Of a stretch of 64,000 bases of DNA, positions 1 through 9,821 are shown in pieces. The translations under genes and the position numbers were made by a program. This DNA comes from Antarcticimicrobium sp. (GTDB lineage: Bacteria > Pseudomonadota > Alphaproteobacteria > Rhodobacterales > Rhodobacteraceae). The DNA is taken from assembly GCF_029212575.1 (NCBI RefSeq), contig NZ_JARGPK010000019.1, positions 44,676-108,675 of the forward strand. Reading direction: 5' to 3'. Every line of letters starts with the position of its first letter. Positions within the stretch are counted from its first letter, which is position 1. The notes beneath the pieces were generated by a model, which did no database searches, was not told where the DNA came from, and saw nothing but the letters and a program-made list of their open reading frames with translations.

Positions 1-354
1 ACCAGCCTGCTGACCCTGTGGTCGCTGCGGCTGCCGCAACTGGCGCCGGTCTGGGCGCTGGGGCTGACACGCGGCACGCTGGCGCGGCTGGAGCTGGGGC
101 GCAGCCTGCTTCTGGCGGCACTCACCGCGCTGCTGGCGCTGCCGCTGGGGCTGGCGCTGGCCTGGGTGCTGCTGGCGGTGATCAACGTTCAGGCCTTTGG
201 CTGGCGGTTGCCGATGTACCTGTTCCCCGCCGACTGGCTGCGTCTCTTTGGCCTGGCATTGCTGGCCGCCGGGCTGGCCGCCGCGCTTCCGGCGCGCCGC
301 CTTTATCGCCTGCCGCCCTCGGAGCTGCTCAAGGTGTTTGCCAATGCGCGCTAG
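1..354 (+). CDS. FtsX-like ABC transporter permease, C-terminal part (5' truncated by window)
   Basis: Only the last 117 codons are in the window, read in frame from base 1 to the TAG at 352-354. The fragment holds two long hydrophobic stretches, separated by a short polar loop that includes FGWRLPMYLFP, and it ends with the PARRLYRLPPSELLK tail typical of MacB/LolC/FtsX permeases. These proteins are inner-membrane permeases of ABC systems that move lipoproteins or act on the envelope rather than import solutes. The stop overlaps the start of the lipocalin-like gene by 11 bp, so the two are translated from one mRNA. In other proteobacteria this permease type is often paired with an AttH-like protein. 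The substrate cannot be told from this fragment. Confidence 0.8.
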   Translation, partial: TSLLTLWSLRLPQLAPVWALGLTRGTLARLELGRSLLLAALTALLALPLGLALAWVLLAVINVQAFGWRLPMYLFPADWLRLFGLALLAAGLAAALPARRLYRLPPSELLKVFANAR

Positions 355-1387
355 ACTGGCCCTCCTGTTGCTCCTGCTGGCCGCCCTGCCCGCCTACGGC
401 CAGGGCTACGCCGGGCTGGGCAGCACCGCGGCCGAGGGGTTTGCGGTGCCGGATCCGGAAACCCGCCTGAACTTTCCCCGCGATCACGGCGCCCATCCCG
501 AATTCCGGATCGAGTGGTGGTATGTCACCGCCAATCTCACCGGGCCGGACGGCACCGACTACGGCGTGCAATGGACCCTGTTCCGCTCGGCCCTCGCGCC
601 CGGAGAGGCGGCGGGATGGGCCAGCCCGCAGATCTGGATGGGCCATGCCGCCGCCACCACGCCAAGGCATCACTATTTCGCCGAGCGGCTGGCGCGCGGC
701 GGTATCGGTCAGGCCGGGGTGAGTGCCACCCCGTTCGCGGCCTGGATCGACGACTGGCAGATGGCGGGCACGGATTTCGACAGCCTGAGTCTCACCGCGC
801 GGGGGGCGGAGTTCGCCTATGACCTGGATCTCATCGCCGAGGGGCCGTTGGTGCTGCACGGCGCGGGCGGCTTTTCGGTGAAATCCGCCGACGGGCAGGC
901 CAGCCATTATTACTCGCAACCGCATTACCGCATCAAAGGCACGCTCACCCTGCCCTCCGGCCCGGTCGAGGTGACCGGCCAGGGCTGGCTCGACCGCGAA
1001 TGGTCGTCGCAACCGCTGGCCGCCGATCAGAACGGCTGGGACTGGTTCTCGCTCAGCTTCGACAGCGGCGCGCGGCTGATGGGATTCCGGTTGCGCGGGG
1101 CGCGGGGCGATTTCACCTCCGGCACCTGGATCGACGCCGAGGGGCACGCAACGGCGCTTGCCCCCGGTGCGTTCCGGGCCGAACCGCTGGACAAGACCGA
1201 GGTGGCTGGCCGCAGCCTGCCGGTGCGCTGGCGCGTCACCCTGCCCGACCGCGGCGTCGATGTGGAGGTCGCGGCCCTCAACCCGCAAAGCTGGATGGGT
1301 ACGCGTTTCGCCTATTGGGAGGGGCCGGTGCGGGTCTCGGGCAGTCACGCGGGGCGCGGCTATCTCGAAATGACCGGCTACGAGTAA
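344..1387 (+). CDS. Lipocalin-like AttH/CrtC-family exported protein
   Basis: The product has 347 residues. The ATG at 344 is preceded by AAGGTG at 331-336 and opens a signal peptide (MRARLALLLLLLAALPAYG) ending near residue 19-20. The mature part matches the AttH/hydroxyneurosporene-hydratase-like family: HPEFRIEWWYVTANL near residue 45, then HYYSQPHY, GQGWLDREWSSQPL and GWDWFSLSFDSGARLMGFRLR. The family is built of two lipocalin-like barrels. CrtC members hydrate carotenoids, whereas members next to FtsX-type ABC permeases are of unknown role. The overlap with the upstream permease supports the second group and a periplasmic partner role. No carotenoid genes are present nearby. The next gene is convergent, 7 bp away. 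Confidence 0.85.
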   Translation: MRARLALLLLLLAALPAYGQGYAGLGSTAAEGFAVPDPETRLNFPRDHGAHPEFRIEWWYVTANLTGPDGTDYGVQWTLFRSALAPGEAAGWASPQIWMGHAAATTPRHHYFAERLARGGIGQAGVSATPFAAWIDDWQMAGTDFDSLSLTARGAEFAYDLDLIAEGPLVLHGAGGFSVKSADGQASHYYSQPHYRIKGTLTLPSGPVEVTGQGWLDREWSSQPLAADQNGWDWFSLSFDSGARLMGFRLRGARGDFTSGTWIDAEGHATALAPGAFRAEPLDKTEVAGRSLPVRWRVTLPDRGVDVEVAALNPQSWMGTRFAYWEGPVRVSGSHAGRGYLEMTGYE

Positions 1388-1394
1388 GCCCGCC

Positions 1395-2453
1395 TCAGCG
1401 CGGGAAGGCGACCCCGTCCATCAGCTTGCGCGCGGTCCGCAGGATGCCGGCGCTTTCGACCTGTCCCGCCGGGTCCAGCGTGGCAACAACGGTCATCTCT
1501 CCGGTCGGATGCTCCACCGCCATGTTGCGCTGGTCGCCCTCTCCCGTCACGGCCAGGGCATGGGCCGGGGTGCCCTCGATCAGGCAGGCGGTGGCGACGC
1601 TGACCGCGCCCAGAACCCCGATCGCCTTGTGGCAGCGGTGCGGAATGAAGGTGCGGGTGGAAATCGCGCCGCCATCGCGCGCAGCACTTACCATCGTCAT
1701 CTTGGGCACCGATTTGTCGGAAACATCGCCCAGGTTCATCAGCGGCCCGCAGGCCAGCCGGATCGCCTCCAGTCGCGCCCGCAGATCCGCATTCGCCTCC
1801 AGCGCCTCGGGGTTTTCCTCGCCGGTAATCCCCATATCGGCGGCCCGCAGCACCACGCAGGGCATGCCGTTGTCGATCATCGTCACCTCGACCCCCGCGA
1901 CCATATCCACCGCGTTGCCGGTGGGCAGCAGTGCGCCGCAGCTTGATCCGGCGGTATCGCGGAACACGATCGGCACCGGGGCCGAGGCACCCGGCACCCC
2001 GTCGATCCGCGCCACGCCCGCATAGGTGACCGCGCCGCCGGGCGTCTGCACCCGCGCCTCGGCCACCTGCCCGGTGTTCTCCATATAGATGGTCACCGGC
2101 GTCTCGCCGTCCTGCGCCGCGACCAGACCGCGCTCGATGGCGAAGGGGCCGACACCGGCGAGGATGTTGCCACAGTTCTGCGCATCGCTCACAACGGCGC
2201 GGTCGACGAAGACCTGCAAAAAGAGGTAATCGACATTGACGCCGGGCCGGTCGGAGCGCTTCACCACCGCCACCTTGGAGGTCAGCGGATCGCCGCCGCC
2301 CATGCCGTCGATCTGGCGCGGATCGGGGCTGCCCATGATCGACAAGAGCGCGGCATCGCGCGCCGCCACCTCCTGCGGCAGGTCGTCGGCCAGGAAATAG
2401 CCGCCTTTGGAGGTGCCCCCCCGCATCCACATGCAGCCTATCCCGTCAGTCAT
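1395..2453 (-). CDS. galD: PrpF-family isomerase, probable 4-oxalomesaconate tautomerase
   Basis: The 352-residue protein belongs to the PrpF/DapF-fold isomerases: it opens with CMWMRGGTSKGGYF (about residues 7-20) and has GMGGGDPLTSKVAVV, QNCGNILAGVGPFAIERGL and RTFIPHRCHKAIGVLGAVSVATACL. Family members include PrpF (aconitate isomerase-like), LigU and GalD. GalD/LigU is favoured because the next two genes upstream encode the hydratase and aldolase of the same route, which converts 4-oxalomesaconate from gallate or protocatechuate cleavage to pyruvate and oxaloacetate. The ATG at 2453 has a modest AGGGGCG upstream. A hairpin-rich repeat separates it from galC. Assignment to PrpF of the methylcitrate cycle is less likely, since no prp genes are present. 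Confidence 0.75.
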   Translation of the reverse strand: MTDGIGCMWMRGGTSKGGYFLADDLPQEVAARDAALLSIMGSPDPRQIDGMGGGDPLTSKVAVVKRSDRPGVNVDYLFLQVFVDRAVVSDAQNCGNILAGVGPFAIERGLVAAQDGETPVTIYMENTGQVAEARVQTPGGAVTYAGVARIDGVPGASAPVPIVFRDTAGSSCGALLPTGNAVDMVAGVEVTMIDNGMPCVVLRAADMGITGEENPEALEANADLRARLEAIRLACGPLMNLGDVSDKSVPKMTMVSAARDGGAISTRTFIPHRCHKAIGVLGAVSVATACLIEGTPAHALAVTGEGDQRNMAVEHPTGEMTVVATLDPAGQVESAGILRTARKLMDGVAFPR

Positions 2454-2466
2454 CTCTACGCCCCTG

Positions 2467-2531
2467 CTTCTTCTCGTCGAAAATACTCCGGGGGAATCGC
2501 GGCTTGCCGCGATGGGGGCAGCGCCCCCGCG
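2467..2531. repeat. Rhodobacteraceae-type intergenic repeat with two hairpins
   Basis: The element carries the core AAAATACTCCGGGGG at 2480-2494, an 8-bp stem hairpin at 2496-2513 (ATCGCGGC and GCCGCGAT around TT) and a 6-bp stem hairpin at 2514-2528 (GGGGGC and GCCCCC around AGC). From memory, intergenic elements with this core plus a GGGGGC/GCCCCC hairpin are very common in Rhodobacteraceae genomes. It lies between galC and galD in the same transcription unit, where it could affect mRNA stability or act as a weak terminator, although no T-run follows. Confidence 0.55.
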
Positions 2532-2546
2532 CGCCCCGCCTCCTCC

Positions 2547-3239
2547 TCAGACGTATTTTAGCCCCTTCTCGGCCAGCCGCTCGCGCATCTTGTAGATGTC
2601 GAGGCCAAGCTCCCCTGCCTCGAACCGGGCGCGCTTCTCGGCCTCGTTCGCCTCGCGCGCACGGGCCTTTTCCAGCACCGTTTCGGACTCGTCGCGGCGC
2701 ACCACGCAGACCCCGTCGTCATCGGCGACGATGATGTCGCCCGGGTTGACCAACTCACCGGCGCAGACCACCGACACGTTGACCGAGCCCAGTGTCTCCT
2801 TGATGGTGCCCTGCGCGAACACCGCCTTGGACCAGACCGGAAAGCCCATCTCGGTCAGGTCGCGCACGTCACGCACACCGGCGTCGATCACCAGCCCACG
2901 ACAGCCGCGATGCTGCGCCGAGGTTGCCAGTAGATCACCGAAATAGCCCGCCTCCGAGGGCGAGGTCGGCGCCAGCACCAGCATGTCGCCGTCGCGGATC
3001 TGTTCGATGGCGACATGGATCATCCAGTTGTCGCAGGGCGGCGCCGAGATCGTCACCGCGCTGGCCGCCAGCCGCGCGCCGGAATAGATCGGCCGCATGT
3101 AGCTGGCCAGCAGCCCCTTGCGCCCTTGCGCCTCGTGCACGGTCGCCACGCCGCATTCGCCCAGCCCCGCGATCACCGCCGGGTCGGCGCGCGCGATGTC
3201 CTGCACCACCACGCCCTGTGTTCCCACCGGATAGCTCAT
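2547..3239 (-). CDS. galC: 4-carboxy-4-hydroxy-2-oxoadipate aldolase / oxaloacetate decarboxylase (RraA fold)
   Basis: The 230-residue protein has the RraA-like fold: [20 protein letters not shown], then [19 protein letters not shown]. In this start frame Arg123 and Asp124 fall exactly where the class II HMG/CHA aldolase of Pseudomonas has its catalytic Arg and metal-binding Asp. These enzymes cleave 4-carboxy-4-hydroxy-2-oxoadipate to pyruvate and oxaloacetate in the gallate and protocatechuate 4,5-cleavage routes (also named LigK/ProA). The ATG at 3239 overlaps the galB stop by 4 bp, so translation is coupled. RraA itself (RNase E inhibitor) is about 160 residues and lacks the long C-terminal helix seen here ([20 protein letters not shown]). 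Confidence 0.82.
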   Translation of the reverse strand: MSYPVGTQGVVVQDIARADPAVIAGLGECGVATVHEAQGRKGLLASYMRPIYSGARLAASAVTISAPPCDNWMIHVAIEQIRDGDMLVLAPTSPSEAGYFGDLLATSAQHRGCRGLVIDAGVRDVRDLTEMGFPVWSKAVFAQGTIKETLGSVNVSVVCAGELVNPGDIIVADDDGVCVVRRDESETVLEKARAREANEAEKRARFEAGELGLDIYKMRERLAEKGLKYV

Positions 3240-3973
3240 GCCAATTCGTCCACGGTCTGGGGAAAGATCATCTCGAAGCCTTCGGCATATTCCGCCTTGC
3301 GCCCGCCGGCCATGCCGCCGGAGTTGCGGCGGAAATGGTTGCCACGGTTCTCGGCCACATTGGTGTAGAAGTTCCACAGGTGCTCCTGCCCCTGCATGCA
3401 TTCGATGGCGGCGCGCTTCTTGTCCCAGACCGGGGTGATGTCGAGGAAGACGTTCGGCTTCCAGCCCATCTGCTCGGTCTGGTGCGGCTCGAACAGATAG
3501 AGCTGCGGCGCGCCCAGAACCTTCTGCCCCGGATTGTGGCCCCAGGCCTGCGCGATCATCCGGCACTCCAGCGCGAATTGCGTCGTGTTCATGTGGTCAG
3601 TGTTATAGGGGTCCCAGCGCGAATGGCTCATCATCCACTTGGGCTGCACCTCGCGGATGATGTCGACCATCTGCTCCTGCGCGTCGCGGTCCAGCCGCAG
3701 CGGGTAGTCGCCCAGGTCGAGAAAGCGAATGTCATTGACGCCAAGCGCGGCGGCGGCGTTGGCGGCCTCTTCTCGGCGCGCCTCCTTGACCCGCTCCAGC
3801 GTCATGCCCTCCTGCTTCCACAGCTTGGCGCTTTCGCCGCGTTCGCCGAAGGACAGGCAGGCCACGGTGACCTCGTATCCCAATTGCTGGTGCAGGGCGA
3901 TCGCGCCGCCGCAGCGCCAGACGAAATCGGCGGCATGGGCGCTGATCACCAGCGCGGTTTTCTTGTCGGACAT
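3236..3973 (-). CDS. galB: 4-oxalomesaconate hydratase, PIG-L/LmbE-like
   Basis: The 245-residue PIG-L/LmbE-family metalloenzyme starts MSDKK; this ATG (3973) has GGGAGG 8-13 bases upstream, whereas an in-frame upstream extension has no good site. The N-terminal metal motif is AHAAD at residues 12-16, and [15 protein letters not shown] supplies further ligands. Most PIG-L proteins deacetylate sugars, but GalB of Pseudomonas putida hydrates 4-oxalomesaconate, and the strict neighbourhood galB-galC-galD in one operon points to that activity. It is the first gene of the operon. The ring-cleavage dioxygenase is not in the window, so the upper pathway must be encoded elsewhere. Confidence 0.78.
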   Translation of the reverse strand: MSDKKTALVISAHAADFVWRCGGAIALHQQLGYEVTVACLSFGERGESAKLWKQEGMTLERVKEARREEAANAAAALGVNDIRFLDLGDYPLRLDRDAQEQMVDIIREVQPKWMMSHSRWDPYNTDHMNTTQFALECRMIAQAWGHNPGQKVLGAPQLYLFEPHQTEQMGWKPNVFLDITPVWDKKRAAIECMQGQEHLWNFYTNVAENRGNHFRRNSGGMAGGRKAEYAEGFEMIFPQTVDELA

Positions 3974-4130
3974 GGGGTTCCCTCCCGGCGGCATTCATTT
4001 TCGGTTCTGGTTACGGCGGCTCGCGTGCCTTGGCTATTTCGTTTCACATGTCCCGTGATAAGATTTGGCTATAGGAGGCGAAAACACCGGCGTCCCGGCA
4101 AAGCCCGAAGGGGCACGGGGGGTGCGAGCC

Positions 4131-4211
4131 ATGCGTCAGACGCAGCCCTGCCTTTCGGCGGAGAAGTCATGGTTTTTCGTGCAATGGCAGAATGTTAAGT
4201 CAAACTGGTGA
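4131..4211 (+). CDS. Possible 26-residue Trp-rich leader peptide
   Basis: In the 309-bp gap between galB and the ProC-like gene, an ATG at 4131 with GGGGGG 9-14 bases upstream opens 26 codons that end TGG TGA. Trp occurs at codons 14, 19 and 26, with Phe at 15-16. A strong hairpin followed by a pyrimidine run begins one base after the stop. That order (short ORF rich in one residue, then terminator-like hairpin) is the layout of a transcription attenuator. No relation between Trp and the downstream dehydrogenase is known, so this may be chance. The rest of the gap shows no other gene. Confidence 0.22.
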   Translation: MRQTQPCLSAEKSWFFVQWQNVKSNW

Positions 4212-4250
4212 TCGCGGACCGCCTGCGGACCGCGACCCTTCTTTCCGGGC
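4212..4250 (+). terminator. Hairpin with pyrimidine run, terminator or attenuator
   Basis: Bases 4212-4235 fold into one hairpin: outer arms TCGCGG and CCGCGA, one A/A mismatch, inner arms CCGC and GCGG, and a very short loop. CCCTTCTTTCC follows at 4236-4246. The run is only partly T, so termination efficiency is uncertain. It ends about 40 bases before the start of the ProC-like gene. Confidence 0.35.
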
Positions 4251-4282
4251 CCCTTTGCGGGCGGCAACACAGGAGAGCGCAC

Positions 4283-5038
4283 ATGTCCCGCATCGGATTC
4301 ATCGGCACCGGCCATATCGCCGCCCCCATGGCGCGGTTTCTCGCCCGCACCGGGCACGACATCATCGTCTCCGAGCGCAACGCCGAGGTCGCCGCCGCCC
4401 TGGCCGAGACCTGCGGCGCGACCGTGGCGCCCAACCAGGCGGTGCTGGACCGGGCCGAGGTGGTGTTCCTCTGCCTGCGCCCGCAGATCGCCAAGGCGGT
4501 TCTCTCCGGGCTGACCTTTCAGTCCGGCCAGCGTATCGTCTCGGTCATGGCGGGCATTTCTCTGGCCGATCTGGGCCGTCTCTGCGCCCCGGCCCGCGAC
4601 ATCACCCTGACCATTCCGCTGGGCTTTCTCGAACAGGGGGGCTGCCCCCTGCCCGCCTGTCCCGATGGCGATCTGCTGGAGCGGCTGTTCGCGCCGGAAA
4701 ACCCGGTGATTGCGGTGCCGGACGAACATGCCTTTACCCTGCATTTCGCGATCTGCGCGATGGTGCCGGGGCTGCTCGACCTGATCGCGACCGGGGCCGA
4801 CTGGCTGGCGGCAGAGACCGGCGACCCGGAGATGGCGGAATTTTATACCTCGCAACTGGTCTCGGGCTTTCTCGCCACGATCGGGCGCGCGCCCGGAACC
4901 CTGGCGCAGGAGCGGGACGCGCTGGCGACCGAGGGGTCGATCAGCCTGCGGATGACCCGGGCGCTGCAATCGGGCGGCGCGCATGACGCGCTGCGCGCGG
5001 CGCTGGACGGGATCGGCGCGGATCTGACCGGGGGCTAG
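4283..5038 (+). CDS. ProC-like NAD(P)-dependent dehydrogenase (pyrroline-5-carboxylate reductase family)
   Basis: The 251-residue protein begins RIGFIGTGHIAAPMARFLARTGHDI, a dinucleotide-binding Rossmann motif (GTGHIAAPM around residues 9-16), followed by FLCLRPQIAKAVL and SGQRIVSVMAGISLADLGRL as in P5C reductases and F420-like/NADP oxidoreductases. It is slightly shorter than typical ProC (about 270), and the C-terminal helical domain is divergent, so a true proline-biosynthesis role is not certain. The ATG at 4283 has AGGAG at 4271-4275; an upstream in-frame extension lacks a site. Its stop is interleaved with that of the convergent ureohydrolase gene in the shared CTAG at 5035-5038. Confidence 0.7.
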   Translation: MSRIGFIGTGHIAAPMARFLARTGHDIIVSERNAEVAAALAETCGATVAPNQAVLDRAEVVFLCLRPQIAKAVLSGLTFQSGQRIVSVMAGISLADLGRLCAPARDITLTIPLGFLEQGGCPLPACPDGDLLERLFAPENPVIAVPDEHAFTLHFAICAMVPGLLDLIATGADWLAAETGDPEMAEFYTSQLVSGFLATIGRAPGTLAQERDALATEGSISLRMTRALQSGGAHDALRAALDGIGADLTGG

Positions 5039-6000
5039 CGTCCCGCCAGGCCACGGGCCATGTTGCACAGCATCTCGAACATGATCGACACGCCGAGATA
5101 GGCGGTGGCGCCGGAGGCGTCGAAGGGCGGCGAGACCTCGACAAGGTCGGCGCCGACGATATCGACCCCGGTCAGCAACCGCGCCACCAGCAGCGCCTGG
5201 TATGAATTCGGCCCGCCCACCTCCGGCGTGCCGGTGCCGGGGGCAAAGGCCGGATCGACGAAATCGATGTCGTAGGAGACATAGGTCGCCCCATCGCCGG
5301 CAATCTCGCGCGCCTCTGCCATCACGTCTTCGGGGGTGCGGGCGTGAAATTCCTCGATCGGGATCACCCGGATGCCTACGGCCTCGGCGAAATCGCGGTC
5401 CTCGTTGTCGTAAGCGGTGCCGCGAATGCCGATCTGCACCACCCGTTTCGGGTCCAGCAGCCCCTCCTCGACCGCGCGGCGGAACGGGGTGCCGTGGGTG
5501 TATTGGGTGCCGTCGAAATAGTCCTTGTAAAGGTCGGTGTGGCTGTCGAAATGGATCATGCCCAGCGGCGCGTCCCTGGCCAGGGCCCGCAGCACCGGCA
5601 GGGTCGAGAGGTGATCGCCCCCGGCGGAGAGCGGCACGATCCCGGCCCTGCGCAGATCGTCATAAAAAGCGGTGATGCGCTCCATGCTGTCGGCGATATC
5701 CGCCGGGTTCGGGCCGACGTCGCCCAGATCGGCGCAATTGACCAGCTCGAACGGGCGCACCCCGGTGGCGCCGTTCTGCGCCCGGATCATCGTCGAGGCG
5801 TCGCGCATCTGGCGCGGACCGTGGCGCGGGCCGGGGCGGTTGGTGGTGCCGCTGTCCCAGGGGATACCGACCAGGCCGATCTGCACCTCGGCCCGGCGCG
5901 GATCCCCGGGCGCCACATGCGGCAGCCGCATGAAGGTGGGGATGCCGGCAAAGCGCGGCAGGTCGAAGCCGGAAACAGGGTGGAAAAACGGGTCGTTCAT
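5035..6000 (-). CDS. Agmatinase-family ureohydrolase
   Basis: The 321-residue protein carries all the dinuclear manganese ligands of the arginase/agmatinase family: GGDH with His130, FDSHTD with Asp152, His154 and Asp156, and SYDIDFVDP with Asp244 and Asp246, followed by FAPGTGTPE. These enzymes hydrolyse a guanidino group to urea. FDSHTD replaces the more usual FDAHxD, which occurs in several agmatinase-like branches, including guanidinobutyrase- and guanidinopropionase-like enzymes, so the substrate (agmatine, guanidinobutyrate or other) is open. The start at 6000 has AAGGAG five bases upstream. It is transcribed divergently from the acyl-CoA synthetase gene across 140 bp. Confidence 0.85.
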   Translation of the reverse strand: MNDPFFHPVSGFDLPRFAGIPTFMRLPHVAPGDPRRAEVQIGLVGIPWDSGTTNRPGPRHGPRQMRDASTMIRAQNGATGVRPFELVNCADLGDVGPNPADIADSMERITAFYDDLRRAGIVPLSAGGDHLSTLPVLRALARDAPLGMIHFDSHTDLYKDYFDGTQYTHGTPFRRAVEEGLLDPKRVVQIGIRGTAYDNEDRDFAEAVGIRVIPIEEFHARTPEDVMAEAREIAGDGATYVSYDIDFVDPAFAPGTGTPEVGGPNSYQALLVARLLTGVDIVGADLVEVSPPFDASGATAYLGVSIMFEMLCNMARGLAGR

Positions 6001-6140
6001 GGGTACTCCTTCGGCAAAGGCTGCGCGGGATCACTATCGGTGGGGCGGTTGCCGCATGCAATGGCGCGGTGCCGGTTTGACCTGCGTCATGGCGAAGGCC
6101 GCCGCGTCGGGCGAGCCTCGGGGGCGGGAGGAGACCGCTG

Positions 6141-7825
<1,685 letters not shown>

Positions 7826-7829
<4 letters not shown>

Positions 7830-9820
7830 CCGCATCGGACAAACCCCGCCTCGACCGCGCCCATGTGACCGGGCTGCTGGCCCAGATGCTCCGCATCCGC
7901 ATGTTCGAGGACAAATGCGCCGAGCTTTACACCCGCGAGAAGATCCGCGGGTTCCTGCATCTTTACGACGGCGAAGAGGCCATCGCGGCGGGGATCATCC
8001 CGCTGCTGGGGGACGCCGACCGCATCGTCGCCACCTACCGCGAACACGGGCACGCATTGGTGCGCGGGGTGCCGATGCCGGGGATCATGGCCGAGATGTA
8101 CGGCAAGGCCGAGGGCTGCTCTGGCGGGCGCGGCGGCTCGATGCACCTGTTCGACGCGGCGCGCAACTTTTTCGGCGGCAATGCCATCGTTGGCGGTGGT
8201 CTACCGCTGGCCGGGGGGCTGGCGCTGGCCGACCGGATGCGCGGCGAGGATCATGTCACCGCCTGTTTCTTCGGCGAGGGCGCGGTGGCCGAGGGCGAGT
8301 TTCACGAGACCATGAACCTTGCCCGGCTGTGGCGCCTGCCGGTGCTTTTTGTTTGCGAGAACAACGGCTACGCCATGGGCACCGCGCTGGACCGCTCGGA
8401 ATCGCAGACCGACATCCGCGCCAAGGCCGCCGCCTACGGGATCGAGGCGCAGACCGTGGACGGGATGGACGTGATCGCGGTCGAGGTCGCGGCGAAACAG
8501 GCGCTGGCGCGGATTCGCGAGACTGGCGAGCCCGCGTTTCTGGAATGCCGCACCTACCGGTTCCGGGCGCATTCGATGTTCGACGCCCAGCTTTACCGCA
8601 ACAAGCAGGAGGTCGAGGAATGGCGCGCGCGCGGCCCGATCCTGCGGTTCCGCGACTGGCTTCTCGACAACGGGTTGTTGCACGCGGACGAGATCGCCGG
8701 GATCGAGGCGCGGATCGAGGCCGAGATCGCCGCGGCGGTGGCGTTCGCCGAGGCCGGCACATGGGAGCCGGTCGAGGATCTGACGAACCATGTTCTGGGC
8801 GCCGCCCCGCCCGCCCCGGCCCGGGTCGAGCCCTCTGGCGAGATGATCGAAACCACCTATCGAGAGGCCGTGCGCGCGGCGCTGCGCGAGGCGATGCAAG
8901 CCGACGACCGGGTGTTCCTTATGGGCGAGGACGTCGGCGCCTATGGCGGCTGCTACGCGGTGTCGATGGGGCTGATGGAGGAGTTCGGCCCCGACCGCAT
9001 CCGCGATACGCCGCTGTCGGAGTCCGGCTACACGGGCCTCGGCATCGGTGCAGCGGCGGTGGGGATGCGGCCCATCGTCGAGTTGATGACGGTCAACTTC
9101 TCGCTGCTGGCGCTGGACCAAATCCTCAACACCGCCGCCACCTTGCGGCACATGTCCGGCGGCCAGTTCGGGGTGCCGCTGGTGATCCGCATGGCCACCG
9201 GCGCGGGCAAGCAGCTTGCGGCGCAGCATTCGCATTCGCTCGAGGGGTGGTACGCGCATATCCCCGGTCTCAAGGTGCTGGCCCCGGCGACGCTGGAGGA
9301 TGCGCGCGGGATGCTCGCCACCGCGCTGGACGATCCCGACCCGGTGCTGATCTTCGAGAACGTGATGTTGTACAATATGTCCGGCGAACTGGACAAAACG
9401 GCGGGGGCCGTCGACATCGCCAAGGCGGCGATCCGCCGCCCCGGCTCCGACATCAGCCTGATCACCTATGGCGGTTCGCTCCTCAAGACGCTGGAGGCGG
9501 CCGAGGCGCTCGCGGGAGATGGGATCAGCGCCGAGGTGATCGACCTGCGCAGCCTGCGGCCGCTCGACGATGAAACCATCATGGCCTCGCTGGCGAAAAC
9601 CCGCCGCGCGGTGGTGGTGGACGAGGGCTGGCGCAGCGGGTCGCTGTCGGCGGAGATTTCGGCGCGGATCATGGAACAGGCGTTCTGGTCGCTGGATGCG
9701 CCGGTGGGGCGGGTTTGTTCGGCAGAGGTGCCGATCCCCTATCCGCATCACCTGGAACAGGCCGCGATCCCGCAGGTTGACGCCATCGTGGCGACCGCCA
9801 AAGCCGCGATGGGGCGCTGA
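7826..9820 (+). CDS. 2-oxo acid dehydrogenase E1, alpha and beta subunits fused
   Basis: The 664-residue protein is a head-to-tail fusion. Residues 1-325 are the thiamine-diphosphate-binding alpha subunit, with the GEGA motif at 150-153 and the closing Asn at 180 (VCENNG). Residues 340-664 are the transketolase-like beta subunit ([45 protein letters not shown]). Separate subunits are usual in pyruvate and acetoin dehydrogenases; fused forms occur in several proteobacterial and actinobacterial branches. It decarboxylates a 2-oxo acid or acetoin-like compound and passes the acyl group to the lipoyl arm of E2, encoded next. The operon has no E3, so the general lipoamide dehydrogenase must serve. 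Substrate unknown. Confidence 0.85.
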
Positions 9821-9821
9821 C

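Noticed and set aside
2547..3239. RNase E inhibitor RraA
   Set aside because: The protein is about 70 residues longer than RraA, keeps the aldolase Arg123-Asp124 pair and lies between galB and galD.
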